NCBI RefSeq assembly: GCF_000003815.2
Contig: NC_049984.1
Coordinates: forward strand, 22,702,385 to 22,766,384
Reading direction: 5' to 3'
Length of the DNA: 64,000 nt
Source: Branchiostoma floridae
Lineage: Eukaryota; Chordata; Leptocardii; Amphioxiformes; Branchiostomatidae
Positions 20,308 through 30,917 of the stretch are shown here, one piece after another. Made by a program: the position numbers and the translations under genes. The notes beneath the pieces are model-generated. The model ran no database searches, had not been told where the DNA came from, and worked only from the letters and a program-made list of their open reading frames with translations. The stretch's first letter is position 1; the number at the start of each line of letters is the position of its first letter.

Positions 20308-22965
20308 TACGCGACAATCCAATCTCGTTGGGAGGTCTCGCGAGACTGTAATCTGGCCGCGCGCGCGCGTGATTTGACAGTCGGACGGTAACAGCCTTTA
20401 GCAGCCCAGCGGCTAACAATGGCTTCTCCCAGCATCGACTCCATCGAGTCAACTTCAGAGATTCGTTGTGCTATTATTTGGCAACATCCGCCGGTAAATC
20501 GGCATGCCATGAGCAGATAATATTGTTGTGAACCTATGGACTCGATATCGTGCTGTAAATTTGCAAATTTCTGGTCATTTTTCACAATTTTTGACGGGCG
20601 GTTTATGCTTGCTTGTCGTGAGAAAAACGTGCATATAGGCGCGTCGCCTTACTTGTAGTTACTCGGATAAGTTTGGCTCAAGCCGTAAATATATCCCACA
20701 AAAGCTTACAAGTACCATCATTGGATCCTTGTAGATCCAAACTCGTAAGAATTTCGGCGATTTTGACCGTAAATTAGTCGATGGCAACATATCGGCCTTT
20801 GGGAGTTTACGCGTACGTGAGTTGGGGAGGGGGGCGTGTTTCCGTGTTCGTTTTGATCAAGACGGGGTCACTTTTCCGACTATGTCTATGATTTCAGTTT
20901 TCGCCGGATGAAACTCCACAAAAGCGTGAACATATCGATGTAGGGTCCTTCTGGGTAGAAATCTAGCATGGTTTCGGCGGCTTTGTGGGCAACTTTTTAT
21001 TGGTTAACTTCATACGTGATGAGTGGGTGTGTCTGCAAATGTATAACGTTTGGCATTTGCTGTTCTTTTTCAGATCAACGCGTCGCGATCGAAATTCACA
21101 TCATCAGGGAAATACTGCAAATCATATGGATGCAATAGCCGTATTTCATGTTTTATAAAAGATGTCTTAACATATGTTCTTACTCGATCTCGTAGAGCTT
21201 TGCAACTCATGCTTTTGAGAAATGATAATTACATGTATATATCATTAGTGTTTTTTTCCAAATGATAGACAAGTTCTCACAGCATTTACAGTATTGACGA
21301 AAATAAGCATCCGATAAGTAATACTTTTGGGAAATGGTAATGTTTCATACACATAATCATTCAAATGTACATTGTATCAAAATGTGAACTTTCAACATCT
21401 CTGACTGTTTTTGTGTGGCATAATTTTTGCAACAAATGAGACATCGTCCTACTCAGACCTAAGACAGGTAAGCCGTAAGGTGTCCACTTCCCTGTGCTAT
21501 ACATAGTAGTCCACTGTATTCTGCCGATGCAGTGGTCTGGACACTCTGCATCAACAACTTCCGAAGTCTTTCTTCATACATACCATAGAGTTTCTTACCT
21601 CCTTTGGCTCTTTGAGTGAACAGCTCCGGTAGTATGGCTGTTTTGTGAAAGTGGTCAAGCTTTGGGATATTCTTCTTCTGCCATTCTGAGTCTACTTTAA
21701 TTCGTTCGCAGAATAAATTATCCCTGCCAAAGTAGACAACGAAGTCCGCCCAATTTAAGTTACAGCAATAGACATTCCCTTGCACTTGGTGGTGGTACCT
21801 GTGTGACGTCTTGAGTGCTGCACTGCTGTCTACCTTTGTTTGGACTGCCTATTTTAGCGTGAGTCCTTTCTTTGAATGGGGACACAATGAATACACGAAT
21901 GCGTTACTGGAAATACATGCAGTAGATGTACACATTTCCCGTTAAAAAGTATAAAAACGCACATTTCTAATTTCATGTTCATGGTGAAATTATCCCCTCC
22001 GAGCTGTCTTTTTACCAGACAATCCCAGTGCTTAAAGTAAGTAACGTGTTATCATCAAGTACATTTGGGGGGATCTTGAAAAATATGATGCATGTTGGCA
22101 CTTTCTCTTCATTGACACACTTGAACTGACGGATATTGCATCCATATGATTTGCAGTATTTCCCTGCTGATGTGAATTTCGATCGCGACGCGTTGATCTG
22201 AAAAAGAACAGCAAATGCCAAACGTTATACATTTGCAGACACACCCACTCATTACATATTACGTTAACCAAAAAAGTCGTCCACAAAGCCGCCGAAACCA
22301 TGCTAGATTTCTACCCAGAAGGACCCTACATCGATATGTTCACGTTTTTGTGGAGTTTCATCTGGCGAAAACTGAAATCATAGTCGGAAAAGTGACTCCG
22401 CCTTGATCAAAACGAACGCATATACGCGGAAACACGCCCCCCTCCCCAACTCACGTACGCGTAAACTCCCAAAGTCGATATGTTGCCATCGACTAATTTA
22501 CGGTCAAAATCGCCGAAAGTCTTACGAGTTTGGATCTACAAGGATCCAATGATGGTACTTGTACGCTTTTGTGGGATATTTTTACGGCTTGAGCCAAACT
22601 TATCCGAGTAACTACAAGTAAGGCGACGCGCCTATATGCACGTTTTTCTCACGACAAGCAAGCATAAACCGCCCGTCAAAAATTGTGAAAATGACCAGAA
22701 ATTTGCAAATTTACAGCACCATATCGAGTCCATAGGTTCACAAAAATATTATCTGCTCATGGCATGCCGATTTACCGGCGGATGTTGCCAAATAAAAGCA
22801 CAGCGAATCTCTGAAGTTGACTCGATCGAGTCGATGCTGGGAGAAGCCATTGTTAACTAGCCGCTGGGCTGCTGAAGGCTGTTACCGTCCGACTGTCAAA
22901 TCACGCGCGCGCGCGGCCAGATTACAGTCTCGCGAGACCTCCCAACGAGATTGGATTGTCGCGTA
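20308..22965 (-). mobile_element. TTAA (Kolobok-like) transposon with ~835-bp inverted arms, THAP and YqaJ remnants
   Basis: Both ends begin TACGCGACAATCCAATCTCG. The right end abuts TTAA (22966-22969), the left end TCAA (20304-20307). Arms of about 835 bases (20308 to ~21143 and ~22133 to 22965) are close inverted copies. In the right arm and spacer, minus strand, a polypyrimidine-CAG acceptor leads into GKYCKSYGCNIRQFK ... FFKIPPN, which resembles a THAP zinc finger. The spacer also encodes a YqaJ-exonuclease-like C-terminus (see 21459-21785). THAP plus TTAA points to the Kolobok superfamily. No transposase core is present, so this is a defective derivative. It sits inside repeat R1. Confidence 0.75.
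21459..21785 (-). pseudogene. YqaJ-type exonuclease C-terminal fragment in the transposon spacer
   Basis: The 108-codon minus-strand frame contains CCNLNWADFVVYFGRDNLF, ERIKVDSEWQKKNIPKLDHF and LPELFTQRAKGGKKLY. This is the pattern at the end of YqaJ/lambda-exonuclease-like proteins that metazoan transposons often carry (aromatic-rich strand, then an acidic x-W-x-K/P-K-L helix, then LPEL). The catalytic N-terminal part is missing. With the THAP remnant upstream on the same strand, it appears to be one exon of a decayed transposon gene. A small relic of the same segment is at 2715-2790. Confidence 0.55.
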
Positions 22966-23750
22966 TTAACGTGCACTTATTGTCTACCGACGTAGATTCA
23001 TTGATTTCGTAACGGCAAAGAGTGAAGGAAAATCGGTCCCAGACTCTTTGCTTGGTTCTGGATGGTTTCTATCTAAGGTAGAACCAAATACAATTGAAGA
23101 CATTGGGAATTACTTCTATCACTTACCGAAAACAGTGAGTAATACTGCGTCATGACTTCTTCAGCTGCTTCCTCCAATCATTGGGGGTTTCGCCCCCTAG
23201 CAGGACCCCCTCCGGGAGGCGGGGCAGGCAGTGTGGCCAATACTGCCTAGTCATGACCTTTCCAATCACGTTCATTGCTTCGGATCCAGATCCATCGTGA
23301 TGAGCGTTCTGCTTCTTCTGTTAGTCTTCTGGTAGCATCTCTCCTCCTTTTCCCATTTACACCAACTGCCCATAGTGCCTTCCACACTGACTGGCCAATA
23401 AAGCCTCTGGTCCCGACCTCCAATGGGAAGCATTGTGTCTTCCATCCTTGGTCTTTGCAATTTTGAACAAGTTCCTGATAACGGCAAAGAGTGAAGGAAA
23501 ATCGGTCCCAGACTCTTTGCTTGGTTCTGGATGGTTTCTATCTAAGGTAGAACCAAATACAATTGAGGTCATTGGGAATTACTTCTATCATAAAAGACGA
23601 CGACTTTGATTTAGTCCTGGCTCACATAGTGAAAGAAAGTGATTATCGCTGCTTTTAAAGTTGGACTACAAGTCATTTGTTCGTACCTGTAGAGATGGAT
23701 TTCTTTTATTGAAAGAGGAATAATCAGTATCTTTACAAGAATAACAATGA
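22966..23750 (+). repeat. Repeat R1, right half of interrupted copy and second copy
   Basis: About 108 bases beginning GGCAAAGAGTGAAGGAAAAT occur at 23018-23125 and again at 23478-23591, almost unchanged. They frame a 352-base segment (23126-23477) with no recognised identity. The second copy continues to about 23750, and that part recurs inverted at 27945-28110. Confidence 0.8.
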
Positions 23751-23814
23751 CATCTTCAGAGGGATTCTAGATCGTTATTGGTCAGTATTGGCTAATTATA
23801 CCGGTCAGGATGAC

Positions 23815-24120
23815 AGGAGCAATGAGCACATTGTGCCCCTCAAAATACAGGAAATGACATTTCAGAGGGTCAAGATTTCAACATTTTCCCGGACCTACAT
23901 GTGCCTTGCAACTCCTTTTCCTTCGGCGGTGGACAATGGGAAAATATGTTAAGGGGCGTCGCCCTCAAAAACCGATTTTTGCCAATAAACGCAGCTTAGT
24001 CTACCAGCAGAATGTACCCAATAAAATGCAAGAAATATCGTTTTAGAGGGTCAAGATTTCAAACCTTAAACTGTCGCACCGCACGGTAAATGCGCGCTCC
24101 CGCAAATCCGCTATCATTCT
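23815..24120 (+). repeat. GGCGTCGCCCTC interspersed repeat
   Basis: AAAATATGTTAAGGGGCGTC, GCTTAGTCTACCAGCAGAAT and ATGCAAGAAATATCGTTTTA words recur at 27440-27600 and, in part, at 29490-29580. All three appear to be copies of one family. Confidence 0.7.
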
Positions 24121-24484
24121 CCTGCGTTGCGATATATTGCATATCCTACACTTTGGGGGAGTGTTTATCTTTGCCAGAATGGCAAGGTTATGTTTTAGGC
24201 TTGTACGTCTGTCTGTCTGTCACCAGAATAACTCGAGAAGCCTTGGATGGATCCTGATGATATTTGGTAGGCGGGTAGGGGTCGGTAAAACAAAGGGCAA
24301 CTTCGATAATGGGCCCCCTAGCGGCTTCCTAAGGTACAGCAGCGAAACTAACATTTTTGATAACTCGTGTTCTGGACATACTTAGAGCAGAGAGTAAGTG
24401 CTGTGAGTTTGGTCCCCCTAGCGGCTTTTTTTGGAACTGCAGGCGCCGGTTTCCTTTCAAACTTTGGACTAGAATAACTTAAGA

Positions 24485-25150
24485 ACGTGTTGACGGATCG
24501 TCATGATTTTTGGTATGTGGATGGTCTAAGTGATCACTTATACGATGTAATGCTAATTATGCAAACCAACAGCTAATTTGCATGATTAATGAGGAAAGTT
24601 GATAAATCCACTGCATTCTATGATATGGCTTTCAAACTTGTCACATATGTAGCTGAGAAAGAGAGGAGTTTCAATACATATTGATTATGCAAATGGAGGC
24701 CTCATTTGCATAATCAATAAGAAAATAGGACTTTATTGACGGATCATGATGATTTTTGGTATGCAGATAGCCTTAGTGAAGAATTACATGATGGAATACT
24801 AATTATGCAAATTAACAGCTAATTCGCATGATTAATGAGGAAAGTTTATAAATCCACTGCATCCCATTATAGGACTGTCAAACCTCTCACATATGTAGCT
24901 GAGAAAGAGATAAATTTCAATACATATTAATCATGCAAATGAAGTCATCAGTTACATAATAAATGATGATATGAACGTGTTGACGGATCGTCATGATTTT
25001 TCGTATGTAGATAGCTTAACTGAAGACTTATCTAATGAGATACTAATTGTGCAAATTGACAGCTAATTTGCATAATCAATTAGAAAAGTTCATGAATCCA
25101 CTGCTTTTTATAATAGGACTTGTCAAAGTTGTCACATACATGTATGTAAC
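24485..25150 (+). repeat. Three tandem ~245-bp units
   Basis: TTGACGGATCGTCATGATTT (middle copy TTGACGGATCATGATGATTT) starts units near 24490, 24736 and 24980, giving periods of about 246 and 244 bases. Each unit carries ATGCAAAT-type octamers, AACAGCTAATTTGCAT and TGTAGCTGAGAAAGAG. The region is AT-rich and non-coding. CCCCTAGCGGCTT words just upstream (24310, 24415) link it to the repeat at 32300. Confidence 0.85.
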
Positions 25151-25464
25151 TGAGAAAGAGGGCAGAAAGTAAGGGGTGTATGTTTGGGTACCCTAGCATC
25201 TATTTTGGAACTGCGGGAGCCGGTATGCTTGAGACAATTTGATATTAATTATGTAAATCGGTATTTTATTTGCATAATTAATGGCGAAATTTTATGGTCC
25301 AGCTCCAGACATATAAAATAAAATGTAATGAGTAATATTGTCTACAGACATCATTGTACATAATTTTAAAGTCTAGTTTATAATACGTCGATGTAGGTTA
25401 GACATCCAGGTAATAAGATACGCCAAAAATAGTTACTCAAGCAACTGGATATGGTTTTGAAACG

Positions 25465-25506
25465 GTCAGACGTTTCGGATAGAATCCACTATCCTTCGTC
25501 AGTGAC
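25465..25506 (-). ncRNA. Hammerhead ribozyme motif, copy B (Penelope terminal repeat)
   Basis: Minus strand: stem I GUCA; CUGACGA; extra A; stem II GGAUAG / CUAUCC with a 6-base loop; GAA; ACGU; C (position 17); then UGAC, which pairs perfectly with GUCA. Same strand as the Penelope-like frame and about 200 bases downstream of its stop codon, as expected for the hammerheads reported in Penelope-like terminal repeats. Confidence 0.8.
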
Positions 25507-25710
25507 ACTGAAGAGATCTGGAAGAAACAGGTCTTTTATACTCTAACTATGAATGAAGACAATTTCAGATGTCCAATAGGAAAGGTTGTAAGACAATTCA
25601 GACTGAAGACAATTTGGATTCCAAAGAAAACAAAGCTAAGCCAAAGTCAAGCTGAAGACAATTTGGATTTCAAAGGATAGCAAGGCTAAGACACAGTTAA
25701 TGCAAATGAG

Positions 25711-26645
25711 TCAATTAGCTCCTGTTGTTTTAGTTACAGGAGCTAAAAGTTTTGTTGGCGGGGGGGGGGGTAGTGCTATGTCCCAAGTGCCGGAAAGTTC
25801 CATACGTAGCCCCCCTTTTCTGTTGAGGGTGGGATTGTATATTCTCTCATATATGGCCTCTCTAACTCCCCGTTCAAACCAGCGGGCTTCACGGTCTAGG
25901 ATGTCGGTAGATTGGAGGTTGAAGGAATGTCCTTGGTTGTGTTCTAGGTGGTTGAAAATAGCAGAAGAGTAGCCGTTGGCCTTCTGTTTGCAATGTTCTT
26001 GGTATCTTGTCTTTAGTGGCCGGCTAATCTCACCAATGTATGTGTTGTTACAGTTGGGTTCCTCGCATTTGAGTCTGTAGATTACATTGGCCTTAGTGCC
26101 TTTCTGTGGTTTGTCTTTTGGATGTACCAGTTTGTGTCGGAGGGTTGAGTGAGGTTTGAAGTTAGTGGCGATGTTTAAGTTTTGGAAGATCCGTCTGAGT
26201 TTTTCTTGGACATAGGGGATGGTAATGTTGGCTTTCTTTCTGTCGGTCAATGGTTTGCACTTGGTTGTTTTCTTTGAGTGGTCCGAGGGTTTGAGGGCTT
26301 TGTTGAAGGTCCAGTTTTGGTAGCCACATTTGTTCAATGCACTTCGGAGGTGTTTGTGTTCCTCTGTTTTGGCTTTGTCAGAGGAAACAATGCTGTCTGC
26401 CCGGTGATATAGGGTTTTAATCACTGCCAGTTTGTGTTCCAAAGGGTGGTGAGAGTCAAAGGCCAGATATTGGTCAGTGTGCGTTGGTTTCCTGTACACT
26501 TCGAACTGAAGGCTGCCGTCCTTCTCTATGATAGTTTTGGTATCTAGGAAGGGGAGCATGTTGTCATGACTTGACTCCTGTGTGAACTTGATGTTCTTAT
26601 CTACTTGGTTGATGTGGTCAAAGAACTCATCCGCTACTCTCTGTA
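25711..26645 (-). pseudogene. Penelope-like RT C-terminus plus GIY-YIG endonuclease (partial)
   Basis: About 311 codons are open without interruption. The YRKPTHTDQYL and SHHP-LEHK motifs mark the end of the Penelope-type reverse transcriptase. The Cys-rich linker CEEPNCNNTYIGE and RPLKTRYQEH mark the GIY-YIG nuclease, which nicks DNA to prime insertion. The catalytic RT motif (YxDD) lies in the lost 5' part, so the protein cannot retrotranspose alone. The intact frame of what remains suggests a fairly recent insertion. Confidence 0.9.
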
Positions 26646-26709
26646 CTCACATAAAGACCACACTCCATAGAGTCTCACGCGAAATTCAACGCATCGGTAA
26701 TTTCTTATA

Positions 26710-27185
26710 TAGGGTATCCGCAGGTGATTCAATTTGCAGCCTCTAAACAATGGTTCCCTATACAAAAAAGAGGAGAAAGAAACTGTTAATAACTCAACTT
26801 TCTGACGTTACTGGCAAACAAACATACCCTCATATGAAAGCCCGACATCTCAGCTATCCGAAAAAACACATTTCGCCAAGTATCTAACGGTGAAACTTCC
26901 GGGAAACTGAAAAATTGACCCCTGACCTCAAAACCGCACCACAATCCAGTGAGAAGGCCATGTGCTAGGACAAAAAAAGTCCCAACTTTATACCTCTCAG
27001 CAACCACAAAAACTCAGCTTTTTGGCCCTAATCAGAAAGTAGAAACCCTCCCCTGTCACACCCACCTCAAAACTGCCAGGATTTCTACCCATTTGACCAG
27101 GAAAAAAATCTTGAAGTTTTAGGCCCTGATGATGAACTATATTCAACCATCAATTTGCATGGCGGATTGACCTGCGGATCCCCTA
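26710..27185. mobile_element. MITE with TA duplication
   Basis: TAGGGTATCCGCAGGTGATTC at the left is mirrored by GGTCAATCCGCCATG (reverse complement of the right end, after TAGGGGATCCGCA). TA flanks both sides (26708-26709, 27186-27187). No coding capacity. Confidence 0.65.
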
Positions 27186-27234
27186 TACGTACCGACTCGA
27201 CCGGTTATTATAATGACCATTAAGCATTAAGTGT

Positions 27235-28170
27235 CCTTATATCGGGTCACAATAAACAACAAGCTGTGACCTTTCTGGAGAGCGACAAAAGCAATCGAGG
27301 TAAGCTGTCGTCCCTTTTAGGATTTGTCGTCTTATGTGCATGTTTCTAACGAGTCTCAGTCTGACTTGAAATATGAGCGAACTCATAGGTTATGTCTTGT
27401 AAACTTTGAATTACACAGACTTTGCGAAGGCCTTCGTTCATGGAGAAAATATGTTAGGGGGCGTCGCCCTCAAAAACCTTTTTTTTTTTTTGCTAATAGA
27501 AATGTCATTGAACGGAGCTTAGTCTGCCAGAAAGAAATGCCCAACAAAATACAGGAAATAACGATTTCGAGAGTCAGGATGTCAAAATTTCTCCTTTGCG
27601 ACACCTTTCTACTTCGGCCATTGATAACCCTAAATTCCTTTAGCATTGTTGTCGTAGTGAGGTCATAGGCCCTTGTGATATACATGTAGCCCCGCCTATT
27701 GTAAGCTTCTCACAATTCAGCCACTGGTTGCGAAGAGAGAGAAGTCGTATGATAACAATAACAATAACAATAACAATAAAGCCGGAGCCAAACCTCTGCA
27801 CCGCGAACTTTGAACCTTTATCATTAGTGTTCATTGACCCGTTGCTCGTTGCTTTGTTCGGTGAATTGAACTAATGCCCCTTGCAGCGAACAGCCAAGAC
27901 ATACTTAACTTCAGTGGTGTTTTTTCCTTGCCTAAGCTTGTGCTTGAAATTGTTGTTATTCTTGTAAAGATACTGATTATTACTCTTTTAATAAAACAAA
28001 ATCTAGACTACAGGTAAGGACAAATGACTTGTAGGCAAACTTTAAAAGCAGCGATAATTGCTTTCTTTCACTGTGTGAGCCAGGATTAAACGAAAGTCAT
28101 CCTCTTTTATCATCGGGGAGAAATTATTCCCAATGTCTGCAATTGTATTTGGTTCTGCCTCAGATGGTCA
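27235..28170. repeat. Mixed interspersed repeats
   Basis: 27235-27440 recurs as a direct copy at 29165-29350. 27440-27600 is the GGCGTCGCCCTC family. An (AATAAC)n microsatellite lies at 27751-27778. A CCTCTGCACCGCGAACTTTG segment (27790-27940) recurs at 28510-29010, where it is split by a ribozyme-bearing insertion. 27945-28170 is R1, inverted. Confidence 0.7.
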
Positions 28171-28616
28171 TTGTGGCACAAAAAAAACTGTTATGCATTC
28201 TCACATGTACACCTAACCTGACTAAAATCGCGCCCCTAGCGGCCGGCCCTACGATAGCCAGCGAGAGCTTGTGTAAACACAGGCTAATGTACACCTATTG
28301 ACAGCGGGCTGTAACTAGCACCGCAATGGAATCCTGTGCCGCGGGTGTCCCGCAATACTCTGAACTCATGTCTAAAGACAACCGTCGCCCACAATGATAG
28401 ACAATTTGGGACACAGTCGGGAGTAAGTCATTTACTGGTCGGGAGATGGTTAGGACATGCTCGGGACATGTTCGGCGCTAAAAAAATAGACGTGGCCTAA
28501 ACTGGTCGACCTAAGTCGGCTAAGGGTCGAACCTCTGCATCGCGAACTTTGTAACGGCACTGAACTTTGTATTTGTTCTGTGAATTGAACCCTTGCAGCG
28601 AACAGGCAAGACACAG

Positions 28617-28958
28617 AATAAAGAGACTCTTTTTACACAACCAGTGCTTTATTCTCACCGACGTTTGGGTCAGCGTTTGTCACGTTCCTCAGGGCAATTC
28701 TGACTGGTTCACATTGTACTGCAGGACAGATGTCGCTGCTCACAGTTCAGATGCGGTCACAAAACGAAAAGTATTTACATATGTATATACGGACAGCTTT
28801 ATGCACATATTTGTTTTATGCAGTACAATGTGAACCAGTCAAAACTGCCCTGAAGAAGGTGACAGACGGTCACCGAAACGTCGGTGAGAATAAAGCACTG
28901 TTTGTGTAAAAAGAGTCTCTTTATTCAGTGACGTACAACCTGATGAAACTGTTCACGG
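28617..28958 (+). mobile_element. 342-bp inverted ribozyme-bearing insertion with 13-bp TSD
   Basis: AGGCAAGACACAG at 28604-28616 and again at 28959-28971 flank the insertion. The related repeat copy at 27860-27940 reads through this position uninterrupted. The insertion is two inverted arms (28617-28722 and 28820-28925) around a ~97-base core. The right arm carries an intact hammerhead motif; in the left arm it is decayed (AAAC in place of GAAAC). It looks like a Penelope terminal repeat inserted as an inverted pair. Confidence 0.8.
28846..28886 (+). ncRNA. Hammerhead ribozyme motif, copy C
   Basis: Plus strand: stem I UGCC; CUGAAGA; extra A; stem II GGUGAC / GUCACC with loop AGACG; GAA; ACGU; C; then GGUG, which pairs with UGCC through two G-C and two G-U pairs. 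Same plan as copies A and B with different stem sequences. Confidence 0.72.
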
Positions 28959-29359
28959 AGGCAAGACACAGTAACTTAACTTAAGTGGTGTTTTTCCTTG
29001 CCTAAAATCCATAGGTTCGTCGTATTTAACCTCATTGGTTTCTTGAGTGCAACGTATCGCCGATCTTTGCATTCTGTGTCGTTAAGACTTACTAATATCT
29101 TCTATTTCGTGACACAAATGACGATTTTAAGGGCTAACTCCAACCGGCTCATCTGGTGACGTATACACATGTCCTTACACCGGGCTCACTATACAGCTGT
29201 GACATTTACCCAGAGCGACAGAAACAATTGAGGTAAGCTAAAGTAAGGTAATTTTTTGTCTTATGTACATGTCTTCTTATGAGTCTTGGTCTGACTTGAA
29301 ATATGAACTCATACATTACGTATACGTCCTTTAGACTTGTGTGTGGACTTTGCACCGAC

Positions 29360-29940
29360 TTTTGTGTATAGTAATTCAATGTAGACGTGCTAGTGTGTAA
29401 ATGCGAACAGAGGCTCTCTAGCTCTTAATGGTAATGGTGTGCCTTTGCTGCTCATGACGACATAGTAATAATAATAGGAATGCCGTTAAAATTAGCTTAG
29501 TCTGCCAGCAAGTTTTGCCCCACAAAATGCAAGAAATAGCGTTTCAGAGGGCCAAAATTAAAAATATTCCCGGGGGAATCACATAGCCCCCCCCCCCCCC
29601 CGTGTACACTAAAACACACCCAGTAACTTTCTAGCGAGGACAGGTCAACGGCAATTACTACGGTGTGAATAGCCCGAATGAGTGGCGGGCCATTCTCACC
29701 CTGTCTATCATGTAAATGACGTAAACACACACCAAGCAGGCACTGTGTGGGAGTTCACACAAACAATTGATCTAAATTTATATAACCTCCTTCTTCTATC
29801 TATAACGGTTAAAAAGTTAACTTGATGACCAAAAGGTGAAGAGACTAAAGAAATGTTACGACTTCAGAAGTTTTTGAAATGATAGACCCGAAACAATTTT
29901 TGTCTCGTATTAACACGCGCTCCGTCACTTTAGTTGTATT
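29360..29940. other. Non-coding, C-run and repeat fragment
   Basis: A partial copy of the GGCGTCGCCCTC-family tail at 29490-29580 and a run of 17 C near 29587. No gene. Confidence 0.5.
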
Positions 29941-29959
29941 AGCACATCTGTATACATCG

Positions 29960-30035
29960 TAATGCATCTTGGCGTAGTGGATTAACGATTAGACTTTTTA
30001 ACTAATGATCTCGGGTTCGAATCCAAGTTGGTGTA
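29960..30035 (+). repeat. tRNA-like sequence, probably a pseudogene or SINE head
   Basis: An A-box-like TGGCGTAGTGGATTAACG and a perfect B-box GGTTCGAATCC have tRNA spacing, with a lysine-like anticodon loop region (CTTTTTAA). The loop has an extra base and the acceptor and T stems do not pair well, so a working tRNA is unlikely. Confidence 0.55.
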
Positions 30036-30852
30036 CTTTCTTTTTTTCGATAATATTTCACTTTTTATCACTTATACGATCGTTCATATTGAAATTTTGC
30101 TTTCATAAGGGTTTGCTTCTTGTGTTCATTTCATAATAACCTTCTTGATACTATCTATTTGCGCTATTACAGTGTGTATTTATTGAAATATATTGGAGTG
30201 ATATATGGTAGTTTATTGGTGAAACGTTACAGATCTGGCGGTGTGGTTTACAAACATGTATTCGCAACTCGTCTGTGAAAAGGAAACAAATGAAAGAGAG
30301 ACCTTGCACACAATCCTAGTTAAATGGGCACAATATACAGTCTTCATACATACCTTGTAGCGGTATTTCGAAAATTGAACGTAAAAGAATCATGGTACGC
30401 AGTTCTAACTCAGAGTATAAGTAAGAATGTGGCTTTATTGCATTAGGAAATATAACGTTCGACTCCAAATAACTAGCAAACTATTGAAAGAAAAGGGCGA
30501 CGAAAAATCGTTAATCAACAGACAATAGGTGTGAACTATTCATCCCTGTCCCTCGCGTGCCACTAGACCAGTATGTGGTAATTGGGTACTTTGCATGTGA
30601 AGGGATCGTGTCCTCGCTAGAAATCTACTGGTTGTGTTTTAGTAACGAGCCCCCCCCCCCCCCCCCCCCTAGGATTGTACTGCAGTGGAACTTTCCATGT
30701 CCTGAAAATTAAGTCAGTAATATAGTTTACCTCCCCATAAGAAATTTTCTACCGCCTTCTCTGCCAACTACTACGATATGCAGTACAATAGTTATAAAAT
30801 GACAAGTGTAACGTAGGCCTTATCCACGCCTTTGTAGTGATTTTATGATTGT

Positions 30853-30866
30853 GTCGCCATGGTAAC
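30853..30866 (+). promoter_or_regulatory. RFX-type X-box upstream of PRODH2-like gene
   Basis: GTCGCCATGGTAAC fits the RFX consensus (GTNRCC, 0-3 bases, RGYAAC) and lies 52 bases before the start codon at 30918. Function is inferred from the motif and its position. Confidence 0.5.
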
Positions 30867-30917
30867 ACGAATGTATTTGTTCCAACGACGTTTTCATAAC
30901 ATTTCCAAAGCTGTCGA

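Larger units (their letters stand above)
25390..26647 (-). mobile_element. 5'-truncated Penelope-like element with GIY-YIG domain and hammerhead
   Basis: On the minus strand a frame runs from about 26645 to the TGA at 25711-25713. It starts in the thumb/RT end of a Penelope-like protein (FFDHINQVDKNIKF, MLPFLDTKTI, VYRKPTHTDQYLAFDSHHP) and ends with a GIY-YIG endonuclease (VIYRLKCEEPNCNNTYIGE, RPLKTRYQEHCKQKANGYSS, then a basic tail). The RT fingers and palm are missing, so the copy is 5'-truncated at about 26647. Downstream are GAAGACAATTTGGATT direct repeats and, near the 3' end, a hammerhead ribozyme motif on the same strand. Confidence 0.9.

Noticed and set aside
20308-22965. Large inverted repeat as an assembly chimera
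   Set aside because: The element ends match a TTAA-type target, and an R1 copy elsewhere lacks the element, so a real insertion is the better explanation. Not fully excluded.
29960-30035. Functional tRNA-Lys gene
   Set aside because: The B-box is perfect, but the anticodon loop has an extra base and the acceptor and T stems do not pair.
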